A DNA stretch of 64,000 nucleotides from Fusarium oxysporum f. sp. lycopersici 4287 (GCF_000149955.1 NC_030999.1:500460-564459); one strand, 5' to 3'; numbered from the stretch's first letter, positions 46,115-56,833 are shown. A program made the numbers and translations. The notes: generated from the sequence alone by a model not told the origin.

Positions 46115-46800
46115 ATGCCAATGCCTTCAAGCCGTGAAGTAGCACTGGCTCGACACATGCTCTGACAGCACTTCGAACGACGCTCGGTAGAGGGCCGTGT
46201 ATCGTGTTAGTGAGACCCCGTAAATGATAGGCTACTGCCTTCGCTTTAGCCGCCCACTCCTCGACATGCAGTCGAAAAGATAGCCTGCTGTCCAGCCAGA
46301 TGCCCAGCCAGCGCAGCGCTGATTCGGGGTGCTTCTCTACATCGCCATGACGTACTGCTGGGGCAGTCCTGAGTGTTCTACGGGAGAAGTGCATGACTTC
46401 GGTCTTCTTCGTGTCGAAGGAAACGCCGTTCGCCGCGCCCCATCGCACCATCTCCTCAATGGAACTGGATGCCATGGCAGTAGTCTCGTCTACCGTGTCG
46501 CCTATGGACAGGATGGCCGTGTCGTCTGCATAGCCGAAGCGACCCCGGGGATTGCCCAGTCGATAGATTGGCTCAGTGTAGAGCAGAAAGAGGATCGGCG
46601 ATACCGGCGACCCCTGAGGGAGGCCGCACTGTAGGGGAGAAGAGGGCGTGACGGTGTCTTGGTACCTGACACGCGCAGACCGGCCGCTAATGAAGGAGCC
46701 AGCCCAGCGAGCCAAATGGTTAGGCCAGCCCTGTTCGCGAAGACGCAGGACGAGCCTATGCAAACTGCATTGCAGTCGTCTAACGGCATGCATAGGGTAG
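46115..46800 (-). mobile_element. LINE (non-LTR retrotransposon) reverse-transcriptase fragment
   Basis: The minus frame 46793-46032 encodes the palm region of a non-LTR reverse transcriptase: LREQGWPNHLARWAGSFISG, LQCGLPQGSPVSPILFLLY, RFGYADDTAIL with the catalytic GYADD, and later FDTKKTEVMHFSRR and ALRWLGIWLDSRLSFRLHVE. The fingers/motif A part, the endonuclease and the RNase H region are missing. The similarity ends near LLHGLKALAFE, close to 46110, where the zinc-knuckle fragment begins. It is a both-ends-truncated relic of a Tad-like fungal LINE. Confidence 0.75.
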
Positions 46801-47974
46801 ATGTTGATGCTAGAACCGGTACGTCTTGCTAAATCGCTCTAAATTTGCCAAGAGAACAGTATAGACAATGAGAAGTCTTTCGCTGATTAGAGAAGAAGAA
46901 GGGAAAAGAACAAAAAGACTCGGCCTATCGGGAATGACATTTTTACAACGGGGCCAATGCCGGCATGACATATACAATGGACCAAGACTAACGTGTGGAC
47001 AACCAGCCCTTGGGCATTTCGTTCAAAATGGACTTCTCACATAGCTAGAGAAGATCATTTTGATGTGTGCAACTACACGGGAGGCACGATTCCAAATTCA
47101 TGACATCTATCTATTTTATGTTATCCTCTCCCTTCTATCTGGCTCATCGTCAACTCAGATTATGGATCGCACCGGCTCAGGCGCTAGATGGAGTTAATGG
47201 TAAACTTCGGATCTGACGTGAACGATAAAGGTTAGGTTTTGAATGTTCAACCCCAACGCATGGAGCAACAGGGTAGGGCAAGGCATCTCTTGCGGCAAAG
47301 ACTCCTGCTCACAGATCTTATCTGAATCTTATTTCTGGTTCCTTGTGCTACGGCAAACCACAAATAGGATTCACCCATATGACGAGGCACGAAAAGAAAG
47401 GTAGGAGTGGAAGAACTACCTCACTATTCTCGCCGTCCGTTATTGCATTATCACAATAGAATCAGGAGTGACGCGTTTAGAGCTACGCTTTACAATACGA
47501 TGCAACTACTATGCCCGATACATCACTTTAATCGCCATGGAAACTGTGGAACGCTTGAAGAATCGCCTTCAAGCGAGTCCTCCGGCAATAGTATTGAATC
47601 ATGCATGGGAGACTGCAGGCCATAGTAGAAGGGAAACGAAGAGAGCAATTAAATCAGGCGCTATATGGGCTTCAGGATGCAAGTTTCGCATTGATGGTAC
47701 GAAACTAAGGTTCAGTTAGAAATGAGTTTTAGTAAATTTGTACATACATCTATCAATAAGCGGTACAGCATGGGCTTGACAAAATAAGGATGAAGAGCAA
47801 GCGCCACATGTGAGCGTTCGTGACAAGTGCCCATCCAGTCAGAATAGGCCGCCAGGCCACTATCTCTTAATATATATAATTTAACATAGTTGATAAGCAA
47901 GTAGGATAAATAAGTAAGTAGGATACTTTTTCTAGTATTTAACTCTTAAATTAATTTAAAAATACTATTAACTA
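46801..47974. other. Intergenic region left of the transposon nest
   Basis: No gene recognised. Becomes AT-rich from about 47860. Short frames at 47407-47719 have no features. Confidence 0.45.
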
Positions 47975-49849
47975 ACGTAAACCATCAGTGAGTGGATCAA
48001 ATCAGTGAGCGAATCAAAAACCCCTCACTCTCTTTTTGTTGCACTCATCCACATGTATCTCAACCACCAAACATGTCAAAGTCAAATAAAGAGGCAAATA
48101 TCATTCTTGCTCTTCAGGCTCTCCGAAATGATCCAAATCTGGCTCTCCGTCGTGCTGCAATTATCTACAAAGTCCCTTACAGTTCGTTGTGGCGCAGGTA
48201 TCATGGCGTTCCTGCCCGATGCGATATTATTCCCAAGTCACGCAAATTATCCGAGCTGGAGGAAAATATCGTGGTCCAGTATATCGTGGTCCAGTTCATC
48301 CTGGACCTAGATTCGCGTGGGTTTCCCCCGCGACTGTGTATTGTTGAAGAAATGGCCAATCGACTCCTTGCCGACCGTGACGAGCCACCAGCTGGCAAGT
48401 GCTGGGCTTCTAGGTTCGTCAAGCGACACCCGGCGCTCAAAATACGGTTCTTTCGTAGATACGACTACCAGAGAGCTAAATGCGAAGATCCGGCCATTAT
48501 TCGTGGCTGGTTTAGACTTGTGGAAAACACAATTACGAAATATGGCATTACCCTTGCCGATATATACAACTTTGATGAGACTGGCTTTATGATGGGTATG
48601 ATTGCGAGCGGTATGGTTGTTACAGGCACAGAAAGACGCGGAAGACCAAAGCTAGTGCAGCCTGGGAACCGGGAATGGGTTACGGCTATTCAAGCTGTTA
48701 ATGCCGAAGGCTGGCAGATCCCGCCATTTATCGTGGTTACGGGCCAGTATTACCTCGCCAACTGGTATCAAGAAAGTAACCTTCCAGGCGATTGGGCTAT
48801 TACCACAACCCAAAATGGCTGGATAGACAATGAAACAGGCTTAGAGTGGTTGAAGCACTTTGACGAGCACACAAAGACGCGATCGAGCGGTCGATATCGG
48901 CTTCTAATCCTCGATGGGCATGCAAGCCATCACTCTGCTGACTTCGAGACATATTGCGAGGAAAACAACATCATCACGCTCTGTATGCCTGCTCATTCAT
49001 CACACTTACTTCAACCCCTTGACGTCGGGTGCTTTGGCCTGCTGAAGAAGGCTTACGGTCGAGAAATAGAGCATCTGATCCGCTGCTCTGTAACCCACAT
49101 TGCCAAGACCGATTTCTTTCCGGCCTTCCATTCCGCAATTCAGTCCTCGATGACGAAAGCTAATATTCAAGGAGGTTTTAGAGGGGCTGGGATTGTTCCG
49201 CTGGACCCAGAGAGTGTTATATCAAGACTTGATGTGCAGCTACGAACTCCAACACCGGTTGAGGAGGTGACTAGTCACCCTACAGCTTGGGTTTCAAAGA
49301 CGCCGAAAACTGTGCTTGAGGCTGGATCTCAATCTGAATATCTTGAGAGACGAATCAGAAGACATCAGAGTAGCTCTCCAGAATCAATTCTAGGAGCTTT
49401 GAAGTCTCTTGCGAAAGGGACAAAAGCAATGATGCACGAGAATGCCCTGTTAAGGGCTGAAGTTCAGGACCTTCGACAAGCAAACGAGACCCTTAGCAAG
49501 CGGCGTAGAGCGAAAAGAACTCGCCTACAGAATAGAGGGAAGATGACTGTAGAGGAAGGAAGGGCTTTAGTGGATCAGACGGGTGCAGGTGTGAGGGTAG
49601 TGGCTGTATCATCGAAAAGTGGTGGTCAAGGGAGGTCGACGCGAACGCAAGGAAAACGCTGTGCAACATGCGGCAAGACAGGTCATAACGCAAGAACATG
49701 TCAGATAATCGTCGCGATGGGTGAGGAAGAGCACAGCGATTAGTTTCGATTGATTCAACGGTCCTTCGTATTTTTATTGTAGGTTCAGAAAGAAGGGGTA
49801 GGATTTTTGATTCGCTCACTGATTTGATCCACTCGCTGATGGTTTACGT
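47975..49849 (+). mobile_element. Complete Fot/pogo-type DNA transposon 1
   Basis: Terminal inverted repeats of 46 bp (47975-48020 and 49804-49849) differ at one base by eye. Both ends begin ACGTAAACCATCAG and are flanked by TA (47973-47974 and 49850-49851), the usual Tc1/mariner-pogo target duplication. Within each repeat the motif CAGTGAG(T/C)G(G/A)ATCAAA occurs twice in tandem, as expected for paired transposase-binding sites. A full transposase lies between them. The element appears structurally complete. Confidence 0.85.
48073..49743 (+). CDS. Fot/pogo-family transposase, 556 aa
   Basis: Cut-and-paste DDE-superfamily transposase. ATG 48073 (MSKSNKEAN) was chosen because the sister transposase at 63723 starts the same way (MSQSNNEAR). 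The upstream in-frame extension lies in the inverted repeat. Residues 1-130 are the helix-turn-helix/CENP-B-like DNA-binding region (SLRRAAxIYxV-type; MANRLLADRDEPP). Catalytic acids lie in YNFDETGF (about 167), LILDGHASHHS (about 279) and LLQPLDVGCFG (about 314), the DDD triad of this family. The C-terminus has a coiled coil and a zinc knuckle, CATCGKTGHNARTC. There is a perfect 15-bp tandem duplication at 48266-48295 (IVVQY-IVVQF) absent from the sister transposase. Confidence 0.85.
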   Translation: MSKSNKEANIILALQALRNDPNLALRRAAIIYKVPYSSLWRRYHGVPARCDIIPKSRKLSELEENIVVQYIVVQFILDLDSRGFPPRLCIVEEMANRLLADRDEPPAGKCWASRFVKRHPALKIRFFRRYDYQRAKCEDPAIIRGWFRLVENTITKYGITLADIYNFDETGFMMGMIASGMVVTGTERRGRPKLVQPGNREWVTAIQAVNAEGWQIPPFIVVTGQYYLANWYQESNLPGDWAITTTQNGWIDNETGLEWLKHFDEHTKTRSSGRYRLLILDGHASHHSADFETYCEENNIITLCMPAHSSHLLQPLDVGCFGLLKKAYGREIEHLIRCSVTHIAKTDFFPAFHSAIQSSMTKANIQGGFRGAGIVPLDPESVISRLDVQLRTPTPVEEVTSHPTAWVSKTPKTVLEAGSQSEYLERRIRRHQSSSPESILGALKSLAKGTKAMMHENALLRAEVQDLRQANETLSKRRRAKRTRLQNRGKMTVEEGRALVDQTGAGVRVVAVSSKSGGQGRSTRTQGKRCATCGKTGHNARTCQIIVAMGEEEHSD

Positions 49850-49868
49850 TATCTAATTAATTAACCTA

Positions 49869-50413
49869 ACGTATATGATAAGCGAGTGAGCCAGACAAGC
49901 GAGTGAGCCACTACATTTCTCACCTTAAAAGCCCTTTTTTAAACTTTTCGTAAAAAGGTCNNNNNNNNNNNNNNNNNNNNNNNNNNNNNNNNNNNNNNNN
50001 NNNNNNNNNNNNNNNNNNNNNNNNNNNNNNNNNNNNNNNNNNNNNNNNNNNNNNNNNNNNNNNNNNNNNNNNNNNNNNNNNNNNNNNNNNNNNNNNNNNN
50101 NNNNNNNNNNNNNNNNNNNNNNNNNNNNNNNNNNNNNNNNNNNNNNNNNNNNNNNNNNNNNNNNNNNNNNNNNGTAAAGTCTATTTACACTGTGAAATAC
50201 ACTGTATTTTAAGGTTTTATATAGAAAATAAAATAGATAAAAATCTTTTAAAAATATGAATTAGTATAATTAACTATACTAAGTATAGAAATATTTTTTT
50301 CAGATTTTTAGCTATTTTATTTATAAGTTAGAGCACTATAGGGTAGGCTGTTTTTATACTACACAGTATAGTGGCTCACTCGCTTGTCTGGCTCACTCGC
50401 TTATCATATACGT
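49869..50413. mobile_element. Non-autonomous pogo-type element A (with assembly gap)
   Basis: Inverted repeats 49869-49913 and 50369-50413 match over 45 bp. They start ACGTATATGATAAGCGAG and contain the direct subrepeat AAGCGAGTGAGCCA twice. TA flanks both ends (49867-49868, 50414-50415). There is no coding capacity in the visible AT-rich interior. The repeat layout matches that of Fot/pogo element 2 at 61962, so a related transposase could mobilise it. An internal stretch is unresolved. Confidence 0.75.
49961..50173. other. Assembly gap of 213 N
   Basis: Run of undefined bases inside element A. Its true length is unknown. Confidence 0.99.
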
Positions 50414-50415
50414 TA

Positions 50416-50821
50416 ACGTGGTTGATAAGCGAATGCTCCAGACAAGCGAGTGCTCCACTGCACTGTATAACTAAAAATAACCTACCCTATAGCACTTTTA
50501 AGCTATAAATAAAATAGTTAAAAATCTAATACAAATATTTCTTATAATAGTATAGCTAGCTTTATTAAATTATATTTTTTAAAGATTTTTAGCTATTTTA
50601 TTTTATATAGAAAAGCCTAAATACACAGTGTAAATATACCTTTTATATACTAACTATATAGGATTCTTTTTAAAAATATAAAAAAAATTAATGTAGCTTA
50701 TTTTAAAACTCATATATAAGCTATTAAAATTATAGCTATTTTAAACTGAATTTAAGCTTTTTATAAGCTTTTAAAAACCGGATTTTAAGGTGTATAGGGT
50801 GGTGGAGCACTCGCTTGTCTG
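50416..50821. mobile_element. Non-autonomous pogo-type element B, truncated at right
   Basis: Starts ACGTGGTTGATAAGCGAATG directly after the TA that ends element A. The AT-rich interior is largely the reverse complement of element A; for example, AATAACCTACCCTATAG pairs with CTATAGGGTAGGCTG in A. The right inverted repeat begins (GGTGGAGCACTCGCTTGTCT, ending 50820) but breaks off where the gypsy LTR starts, so about 25 terminal bases are missing. Confidence 0.7.
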
Positions 50822-51059
50822 TGTCACGGGCTGGGCTCGGTAGGGCAGGTGAACGGGGAACGCTTCAGGCAGAATACGGTCTATTGCTACGGATAGGCAC
50901 TGCAGGCAGGTCAGGCTCTATTAACAAGACGTAGCTCGAGGAGCTACGTTCAGGAACTATCTGGTCGGTAAACAAAGTCTCTGCGATAACGTATCGCCAC
51001 GTGATCCGGATCTACCTTGTTAGTGGTCTAGGGTAGGCCAGTCTGGTCGAGCTGTGACA
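50822..51059 (-). repeat. Complete 238-bp LTR (3' LTR)
   Basis: Ends TGTCAC/GTGACA. In minus sense, U3 is about 109 bp, followed by the part shared with the other LTR, which starts AACGTAGCTCC and contains the near-palindrome ACGTAGCTC-CTC-GAGCTACGT. Confidence 0.8.
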
Positions 51060-51098
51060 GTACCCCCCTCTCTTAGCATCGAGCTCTGTCGAGATAGG

Positions 51099-54000
51099 TC
51101 ACTGTGGTCCAGGTTTATCGGGATATCTCCTGTGGAAGTTAGCCACAACCTCGGCGGCGTTCTCCACATAGTCTGCGGGGACTTCTGTTGGGTCTGCGTA
51201 TCCAGCCCATTTCACGGTATACTTCAGTCTAGGACGGCCTCCGCGGCCGCGTCTGTCCCAGCGGGAATCTACGATATCTTCGACTTCCCACTCCTCTACT
51301 CCTTCAGCTTCGACAGGCGGCGGCGGGTCTGGATTCTGGCCCGGCAGCGGGTCGGTAGCGGCGGGCTTAAGCAGGTTTGTGTGAAATACCGGGTGTATCT
51401 TCATACTGGCAGGCAGTTCCAGTCGGTAGGCGTACGGGGAGATAACCTTCGTGATCTTAAGCGGGCCGATGTTCTTCCAGTCTAGCTTCTTCTGCGGTCT
51501 CAATGTCTTGATGTTTCGGGCGTCTAACCAAACGTGATCTCCTTCACGATATTGTCTGGCAGGTCGTCGGTGACGGTTCGCTTGGGTTTCGTAGCGGGCT
51601 TGCGCGGCTATACTCTCGGAGCGTAGGTATTCCAGTATCTCATTCATTTTTTGCGCGAACTTCTCAGCGTCTCTTGTGGCAGGTGTTCCTTTGACTGTAA
51701 TTGTAGGCTCGAAGCCCATCCGCGGGTTGAATCCGTAATTCGCGAAGAACGGGGACATACCGGTCGTCTCAGACTTCAGGGAGTTCGCAGCGAACTCGGC
51801 CAGAGGGAGCCATCGGCTCCAGTCATCTTGTAAGTAAGATACATAGGCTCTCAGGTACTGTTCCAATATCGCATTTAAGCGTTCTGTCTGTCCATCGGTC
51901 TCGGGGTGATAGGCGGTTGATAGCAGCGAGTTGATTGATAGCTGCTGGGTAAGCTTCTTCCAGAACTCAGCCACAAATTGGGGTCCCCGGTCTGATATAA
52001 TTGTATGTGGGAGGCCATGTAGCTTCCACACCTCTTTCAGGTAATAACGGGCGGTGTCTTCTGCATCACAGGTCCCTTTACAGGCGATAATATGTCTCAT
52101 CTTCGTGAGGCGGCAGGCTATAATCAATATGGCGTCGTGTCCTTCGCTGGGCGGCAGGTAGGTGATAAAATCCATTGATATGTGTTGCCAGGCTCGTTCA
52201 GGTACCGGTAGGGGCTTTAGGACTCCTTGCCTTGCCTCTCGGGCAGGATTGGCTCTTCGGCAGGTATGACAGTTCTTAACCCATCGTTCAACATATGACA
52301 GCATTCCAGGCCAGTAGTAATCGCGGGAGAGTAGATCATAAGTACGGGCGCGGCCTGGGTGACCAGCTATAGGGTGTTCGTGGCTAGCCTTCAGGAGTGC
52401 GGTCTTCAGAGGGTCGTAATTCGGAATATAAACGCGGTCTCGGTATAGCAGTCGGTCTTGTATTACTTTGCATTCGGCAAGTGTGATCTTCGGGTGGCGT
52501 GGGGCTCCTTCTTCTAGGGCTTGCAGTATCGACTGTAGATCTTCATCGGTCTTATAGGCTTGGTCTAACAGGCGGCTAATGTCTTCTGGTAGCTCTAAGG
52601 AAAGGATGGGTTCCTCTATTGGTATTGAACCTTGTCGGTGCGGTTGTCGGATGCGGGCTCTCTGGACCTTTAACGGTGGAAGTTGCCAATTCTCCTTCTT
52701 CAGGACTACTTGGCTCTGGTGCGCCAGGCGCTCATCCCCCTCTTTAGGGAGGTCCTCTGACCTCCTGGTCAGGGCATCGGGCTTAACTCCTTGCTTCCCT
52801 GGTCTATAGGTGATCTGGAAATTAAAGCGGGACAAGAATTCAGACCACCTAGCCTGCCTCCTATTCAGCAACTTCGTGGTCGTGAAGTACTCGAGGTTCT
52901 TGTGGTCTGTAATAACTCTGATAGGTGAGGGTGCTCCCTCCAGTTCAGGTCTCCATTCTTCAAAACAGCGGATAATAGCCATCAGTTCCTTGTCGTAGAT
53001 CTCGTAGTTACACTCTGTAGCAGTGTGCTTCTTTGAGAAGAACGCCACCGGGTGTAACCTTCCTTCGTTATCATACTGTGAGAGTACGCCTGCTGAGACA
53101 TAATCAGAGGCATCGGTCTCAAGGATCACGTCCTTGGTCCAGTCAAACGGGCGTAGAATTGGTGCCGTTATAAAGGCTTCCTTTAACCTTACAAAGGCCT
53201 TCTCGCAAGTATCGTCCCATATAAAGGGTACATCCTTTTTTGTCAGTCTATTCAGGGGTGCTGTGAGCTTTGAGAAGTCACGGATGAACCTCCTATAGAA
53301 GTTCCCGAAGCCAATGAAGGCTTGTACATCTGTCAGGCAGGTCGGTGTTTTCCAGTTCTTAACAGTCTCAACCTTCGCGGGGTCCATTCTGATGCCTTCC
53401 TGGCCCACGATCAGGCCCAGGAATTTCGTCCCTTTCACTAGGAATTCGCACTTCGATGGGTTTGCGAAGAGCCCAGCGGATCTCAGCCTCTGGAGCACCA
53501 ACTTGAGGTGCTCTATGTGCTCCTCCCGGGTCCGGCTGTAAATCAGGATGTCGTCTAAGTAAGCTGTACAGAATATATCCAGGTGCTCTCGCAGAGCGTC
53601 GTTAATATAACGTTGAAACGTTGCAGGGGCTCCTGTCAGGCCGAAGGGCATGACCAGGGACTCATATAATCCGAAACGGGTCCGGAAGGCCGTGAGGTAT
53701 TCTTGGCCCTTCTCGATCCGGAGGTTGTTAAAAGCGGATACAATATCTATGCGGGAGAAGTACTTCATGCCGGACAGGTTGTTCAGGGATTCCTTGATCA
53801 GGGGTAACGGGTAGCGGTCCTTTACGGTGATATTATTCAGGGCCCTGTAGTCCACGCAGAATCGTAGCCCGCCGCCTGGCTTCTTGACAAACAGCACTGG
53901 GGAGGCGACGGGTGAAGAGCTAGGTCGGATGAATCCTTTGCGCAGGTTCTCATCGAGCCACTCTCGTAGAGCTGTCAACTCTTCTCGGGACATTCCATAT

Positions 54001-54734
54001 AGCGGGCCGAAGGGCAGCTTCCCTCCGGGTATCAGTTCAATGTGGTGATCTCCGGCTCGGTGCGGAGGTAGCTTCTCTGCTTCTTTAGGCGAAAATACGT
54101 CCTGGAACTCTCGTAGTTCCTCGGGCAGTCTCAGATCCTCACTCTTATTCTGTAATGCTCTGTCTATCTGTTCCAGGGTGACAGCGAAGAAGCGACAGCG
54201 GGTTCTCCGGCTATATAGTCTGACAGCTTGTAGGGATATAGGAAGGATATCCTTCCTCCTCAGGCTTTGGGGAATGTTCTGTTCTAGCTGGCGGAGGAAT
54301 TTCTTTGGGACGGTCTGTAGGGCTTTGATTTTTGTGGGCTTGGCTGGTGTATTACAGAACTTCTGACAGTATAGACTATTAAAGGTAAAGGTGTGGGCTG
54401 CGAAGCCTACCTGTGGATCGTGTTGCTTTAACCAGGGCATTCCTAAGACTATAGGATAGCTGGCTAGCCGGGTGACGTAGAATAACATATTCTTCTGGTA
54501 GTGGTCGGCGATACGGAGTCCGGCACGGACGTAGTGGGTGATCTGTCCACTCTCGGCAGGGCGGCCATCGAATACTTCTATTTCGAAAGGCCTCTTCAGG
54601 GGGCGGAATTGCAGGTTCTGGGACTTAGCCCAGCTTTCATCAATGAATCCTTTCCCTTCTGCTCCGCTATCTGTCATAGCGTAAGAAGGTATTGGTTCCT
54701 TTCCAGTTGATATTAGGTTAGCAGGTAAAATCAT
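51099..54734 (-). CDS. pol: Gypsy Pol polyprotein (PR-RT-RNase H-IN-chromodomain)
   Basis: 1211 codons from the first ATG. Domains in order: aspartic protease (TDSGAEG, about residue 22), reverse transcriptase ([18 protein letters not shown]; catalytic YLDD about 392), RNase H ([14 protein letters not shown] about 538), and integrase. The integrase has an HHCC zinc region ([11 protein letters not shown] ... CHTCRRA, about 785-825) and DDE acids in [17 protein letters not shown] and DGQTERLN. A chromodomain ends it ([12 protein letters not shown] ... [11 protein letters not shown], about 1149-1205). No stops or frameshifts, so the enzyme set looks intact. Its frame is -1 relative to gag and stays open upstream of the ATG across the gag stop, so it is probably made as a Gag-Pol fusion by -1 frameshifting. 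The chromodomain is expected to guide integration to marked heterochromatin. Confidence 0.9.
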   Translation of the reverse strand: MILPANLISTGKEPIPSYAMTDSGAEGKGFIDESWAKSQNLQFRPLKRPFEIEVFDGRPAESGQITHYVRAGLRIADHYQKNMLFYVTRLASYPIVLGMPWLKQHDPQVGFAAHTFTFNSLYCQKFCNTPAKPTKIKALQTVPKKFLRQLEQNIPQSLRRKDILPISLQAVRLYSRRTRCRFFAVTLEQIDRALQNKSEDLRLPEELREFQDVFSPKEAEKLPPHRAGDHHIELIPGGKLPFGPLYGMSREELTALREWLDENLRKGFIRPSSSPVASPVLFVKKPGGGLRFCVDYRALNNITVKDRYPLPLIKESLNNLSGMKYFSRIDIVSAFNNLRIEKGQEYLTAFRTRFGLYESLVMPFGLTGAPATFQRYINDALREHLDIFCTAYLDDILIYSRTREEHIEHLKLVLQRLRSAGLFANPSKCEFLVKGTKFLGLIVGQEGIRMDPAKVETVKNWKTPTCLTDVQAFIGFGNFYRRFIRDFSKLTAPLNRLTKKDVPFIWDDTCEKAFVRLKEAFITAPILRPFDWTKDVILETDASDYVSAGVLSQYDNEGRLHPVAFFSKKHTATECNYEIYDKELMAIIRCFEEWRPELEGAPSPIRVITDHKNLEYFTTTKLLNRRQARWSEFLSRFNFQITYRPGKQGVKPDALTRRSEDLPKEGDERLAHQSQVVLKKENWQLPPLKVQRARIRQPHRQGSIPIEEPILSLELPEDISRLLDQAYKTDEDLQSILQALEEGAPRHPKITLAECKVIQDRLLYRDRVYIPNYDPLKTALLKASHEHPIAGHPGRARTYDLLSRDYYWPGMLSYVERWVKNCHTCRRANPAREARQGVLKPLPVPERAWQHISMDFITYLPPSEGHDAILIIACRLTKMRHIIACKGTCDAEDTARYYLKEVWKLHGLPHTIISDRGPQFVAEFWKKLTQQLSINSLLSTAYHPETDGQTERLNAILEQYLRAYVSYLQDDWSRWLPLAEFAANSLKSETTGMSPFFANYGFNPRMGFEPTITVKGTPATRDAEKFAQKMNEILEYLRSESIAAQARYETQANRHRRPARQYREGDHVWLDARNIKTLRPQKKLDWKNIGPLKITKVISPYAYRLELPASMKIHPVFHTNLLKPAATDPLPGQNPDPPPPVEAEGVEEWEVEDIVDSRWDRRGRGGRPRLKYTVKWAGYADPTEVPADYVENAAEVVANFHRRYPDKPGPQ

Positions 54735-54844
54735 TAAGTTAGAACGTTGGTTCCCTTCCTCTTCAACTGGAATCCCATGGACCGAGGCGGCAGATAGTCT
54801 GATCTTCAGTGCGGGTGGTAGTGAGGCGGGAGCCTGCCGCCGAC

Positions 54845-56236
54845 TTAGGACAGGCTCGCCCCGTTTTCCTGGTGCCTTCGTGAGTTGCGGGAGTCGGATC
54901 GGTCTAGAGCCGGGGATCTTGGAGAGGAGTGACGGCTATAGCGGTAAGGGCTCTGGGGAATAGCTGCGTGTCGGAATTTAGCAGGCCGGGTGTCGGGTTC
55001 AGGGCAGTCGCGGAGGTAGTGAGATGACGACCCGCAACGGAAGCACTGGTTATTCTCTCTGCGGTAGTTCGGGCGGATATAGCGGCGTTGATTGCTTAAG
55101 TCCATGGGGTCTCCGGCAAGCTGGGGATTCTCAGGGGGGCTTCGACCCCTACGGGGCGAGGGGGACTTCCTCTCTTGTCTCTCGGCCCGTGTGCGTGTAG
55201 GACCTACACGAGGTATAGGGTTCGACCTCTTAGGGATATAGGGTCGGCTCTTCTCACGGTATTCTTGCAGGCGTATATCCAGTTCCTTGAAGTGCGATAC
55301 TAATGTATTATAGCTGTAATCGGCAGGGGGGTTATTCAGGAGCATCTCGGATAGCTCTTTCGATACGGCCTTCTCGAGGAAAGGGGCCAGGGCATCTCCC
55401 TCAAGGCCGCTATCAAGGCTCAGGCTCTGAAACTCGGCATAGAAGGTAGAGAAGTCTCTATCTCTCTGTTTGATAACATCTAGCTTCCGTCGTGCTGTTC
55501 TGGCTTCGTTCGGGTCCCCATAGGCGCCCTGTAGGATATCCAAGATATCCTGATAGTCTGGAAGGCGGCAAGCTCCCTTAAAGATGTAAGGTTGTATGAG
55601 CTTGTAGGATTCCTTGTTCAGTCGGCTATTCACATAAGCCATACGGCTCACTGCAGTCGGGTATCGGTCTTCATTAACGGTTAGTTTCTCTGTAATGGCA
55701 TCACGGAAGCGGCGTAAGTCTGCGCGGGTAGCTTCAAACTTCTCAGGGTCGGGTAGTCGTTCTGAAAGGTAGGCGGAGGCGGTAGATCGGGTAGTAGGAG
55801 GCGGAGCCGCTCCCACAATCTCAGCTGCTTGCGTCTTAGCAAGGGGATCAGGCGTAGCGGAGGGCGTTAGGGCTGATACAGTAGGTAGTCTAGAGGCTAT
55901 AGCTTGGCGGGCTTCATCCCGGGCCGCCTCTAGTTCCTTTTCTTTCTTATCAAGCCGGTCCTCTACCCATGACCTCTGCATCATGGCGGCGGACTTCTCG
56001 ATCTGTACCGCCTGTAGGGTGTTCTGGAGGTTCAGGATTTCCTCTTGCTGGGTCTCGACCTGGACTTGGAGCTCTACGAGCTTCCTATCGGCTGCGACCT
56101 GGTTGGATTCCTGTTCTTTCATCCAGGCGTAGGCGTCGCTTAGGTATTGGTACCACTTATCGGGGTCCTCTGCATAGCATGCCTCATATTCGGCGCGGCT
56201 TCCTGGGATAGCGGGGGGAGTCGGGTGGGCAGGCAT
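54845..56236 (-). CDS. gag: Gypsy Gag, 463 aa
   Basis: Intact frame beginning [20 protein letters not shown] and ending NGASLS before TAA. It contains an N-terminal coiled coil ([20 protein letters not shown]), a capsid-like helical region (residues about 160-330) and one CCHC zinc knuckle, [15 protein letters not shown], near residue 400. It packages element RNA into virus-like particles. The last codons overlap the pol frame. Confidence 0.85.
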   Translation of the reverse strand: MPAHPTPPAIPGSRAEYEACYAEDPDKWYQYLSDAYAWMKEQESNQVAADRKLVELQVQVETQQEEILNLQNTLQAVQIEKSAAMMQRSWVEDRLDKKEKELEAARDEARQAIASRLPTVSALTPSATPDPLAKTQAAEIVGAAPPPTTRSTASAYLSERLPDPEKFEATRADLRRFRDAITEKLTVNEDRYPTAVSRMAYVNSRLNKESYKLIQPYIFKGACRLPDYQDILDILQGAYGDPNEARTARRKLDVIKQRDRDFSTFYAEFQSLSLDSGLEGDALAPFLEKAVSKELSEMLLNNPPADYSYNTLVSHFKELDIRLQEYREKSRPYIPKRSNPIPRVGPTRTRAERQERKSPSPRRGRSPPENPQLAGDPMDLSNQRRYIRPNYRRENNQCFRCGSSSHYLRDCPEPDTRPAKFRHAAIPQSPYRYSRHSSPRSPALDRSDSRNSRRHQENGASLS

Positions 56237-56270
56237 TGCGTTCGGCGTCCAATTGGTGGGAGCTACGTAG

Positions 56271-56399
56271 TGTCACGGGCTGGGCTCGGTAGGGCAGGTG
56301 AACGGGGAACGCTTCAGGCAGAATACGGTCTATTGCTACGGATAGGCACTGCAGGCAGGTCAGGCTCTATTAACAAGACGTAGCTCGAGGAGCTACGTT
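56271..56399 (-). repeat. Partial 5' LTR lacking U3
   Basis: 129 bp, identical to 50822-50950. The match stops at the AACGTAGCTCC boundary, next to TGTTTGTTTGTTTG. In minus sense the sequence directly after this LTR is CTACGTAGCTCCCACC, the place of the primer-binding site. It does not look like a common tRNA 3' end, but its ACGTAGCTC can pair with GAGCTACGT inside the LTR, as expected of a self-priming chromovirus. Confidence 0.7.
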
Positions 56400-56548
56400 T
56401 GTTTGTTTGTTTGTATATTTTTCGTCTGGGTGGCTGTAACGAAGCCAGATCTCCTACTGGAGCAAAAGACGTGCTGAGCTAGCTAGGACCAGGGAAACCC
56501 CGCTTCCTTCACCATCCAGCATACCAATGGCACAAAAGTTACTTATTA

Positions 56549-56644
56549 TTCAGTCCGAAGGACTTCTATTACGACGATAATTCAGTCCGAAGGACTTCTA
56601 TTACGACGATAATTCAGTCCGAAGGACTTCTATTACGACGATAA
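56549..56644 (+). repeat. Three exact tandem 32-bp repeats with hairpin
   Basis: Units 56549-56580, 56581-56612 and 56613-56644 are identical. Each contains AGTCCGAAGGACT, a 5-bp stem with a GAA loop. They lie 190 bp upstream of the probable Helitron start codon. Confidence 0.9.
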
Positions 56645-56833
56645 CTTGAAAGCATAACCTCTGCTCTCATTGGCCAGGCGTGTCTTATGTACCCACTCAT
56701 CGGGGACTGGTCAGAATGTGTCTTGTGTCCCCACTCTGTAATGTCGGCCTGCCAACATCACACGTCGCCGCCAACGCCCAGCCCTTCCCCATTCTTCCTC
56801 ATCAATCCGTCCCTTCAATCCAACATATCCATC

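Larger units (their letters stand above)
50822..56399 (-). mobile_element. Chromodomain Ty3/gypsy LTR retrotransposon
   Basis: Minus-strand element with a full LTR at 50822-51059 (its 3' LTR), bounded by TGTCAC...GTGACA. A purine tract (AGAGGGGGGTAC in minus sense, 51060-51071) precedes that LTR. Gag and Pol lie in overlapping frames. At the other end only 129 bp of LTR are present (56271-56399), identical by eye to 50822-50950. Total length is about 5.6 kb. LTR identity implies recent insertion or recent recombination. Flanks show no matching target-site duplication, because both sides have been rearranged. Confidence 0.85.

Noticed and set aside
3093..47974. mimp-type miniature elements or tRNA genes in the gene-bearing part
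   Set aside because: I scanned by eye for the typical mimp inverted-repeat end and for tRNA T-loop boxes and found no convincing match; a computed scan would be needed to exclude them.
56549..56644. CRISPR-like direct repeats
   Set aside because: Only three contiguous repeats with no spacers, in a eukaryotic Helitron; a simple tandem repeat.
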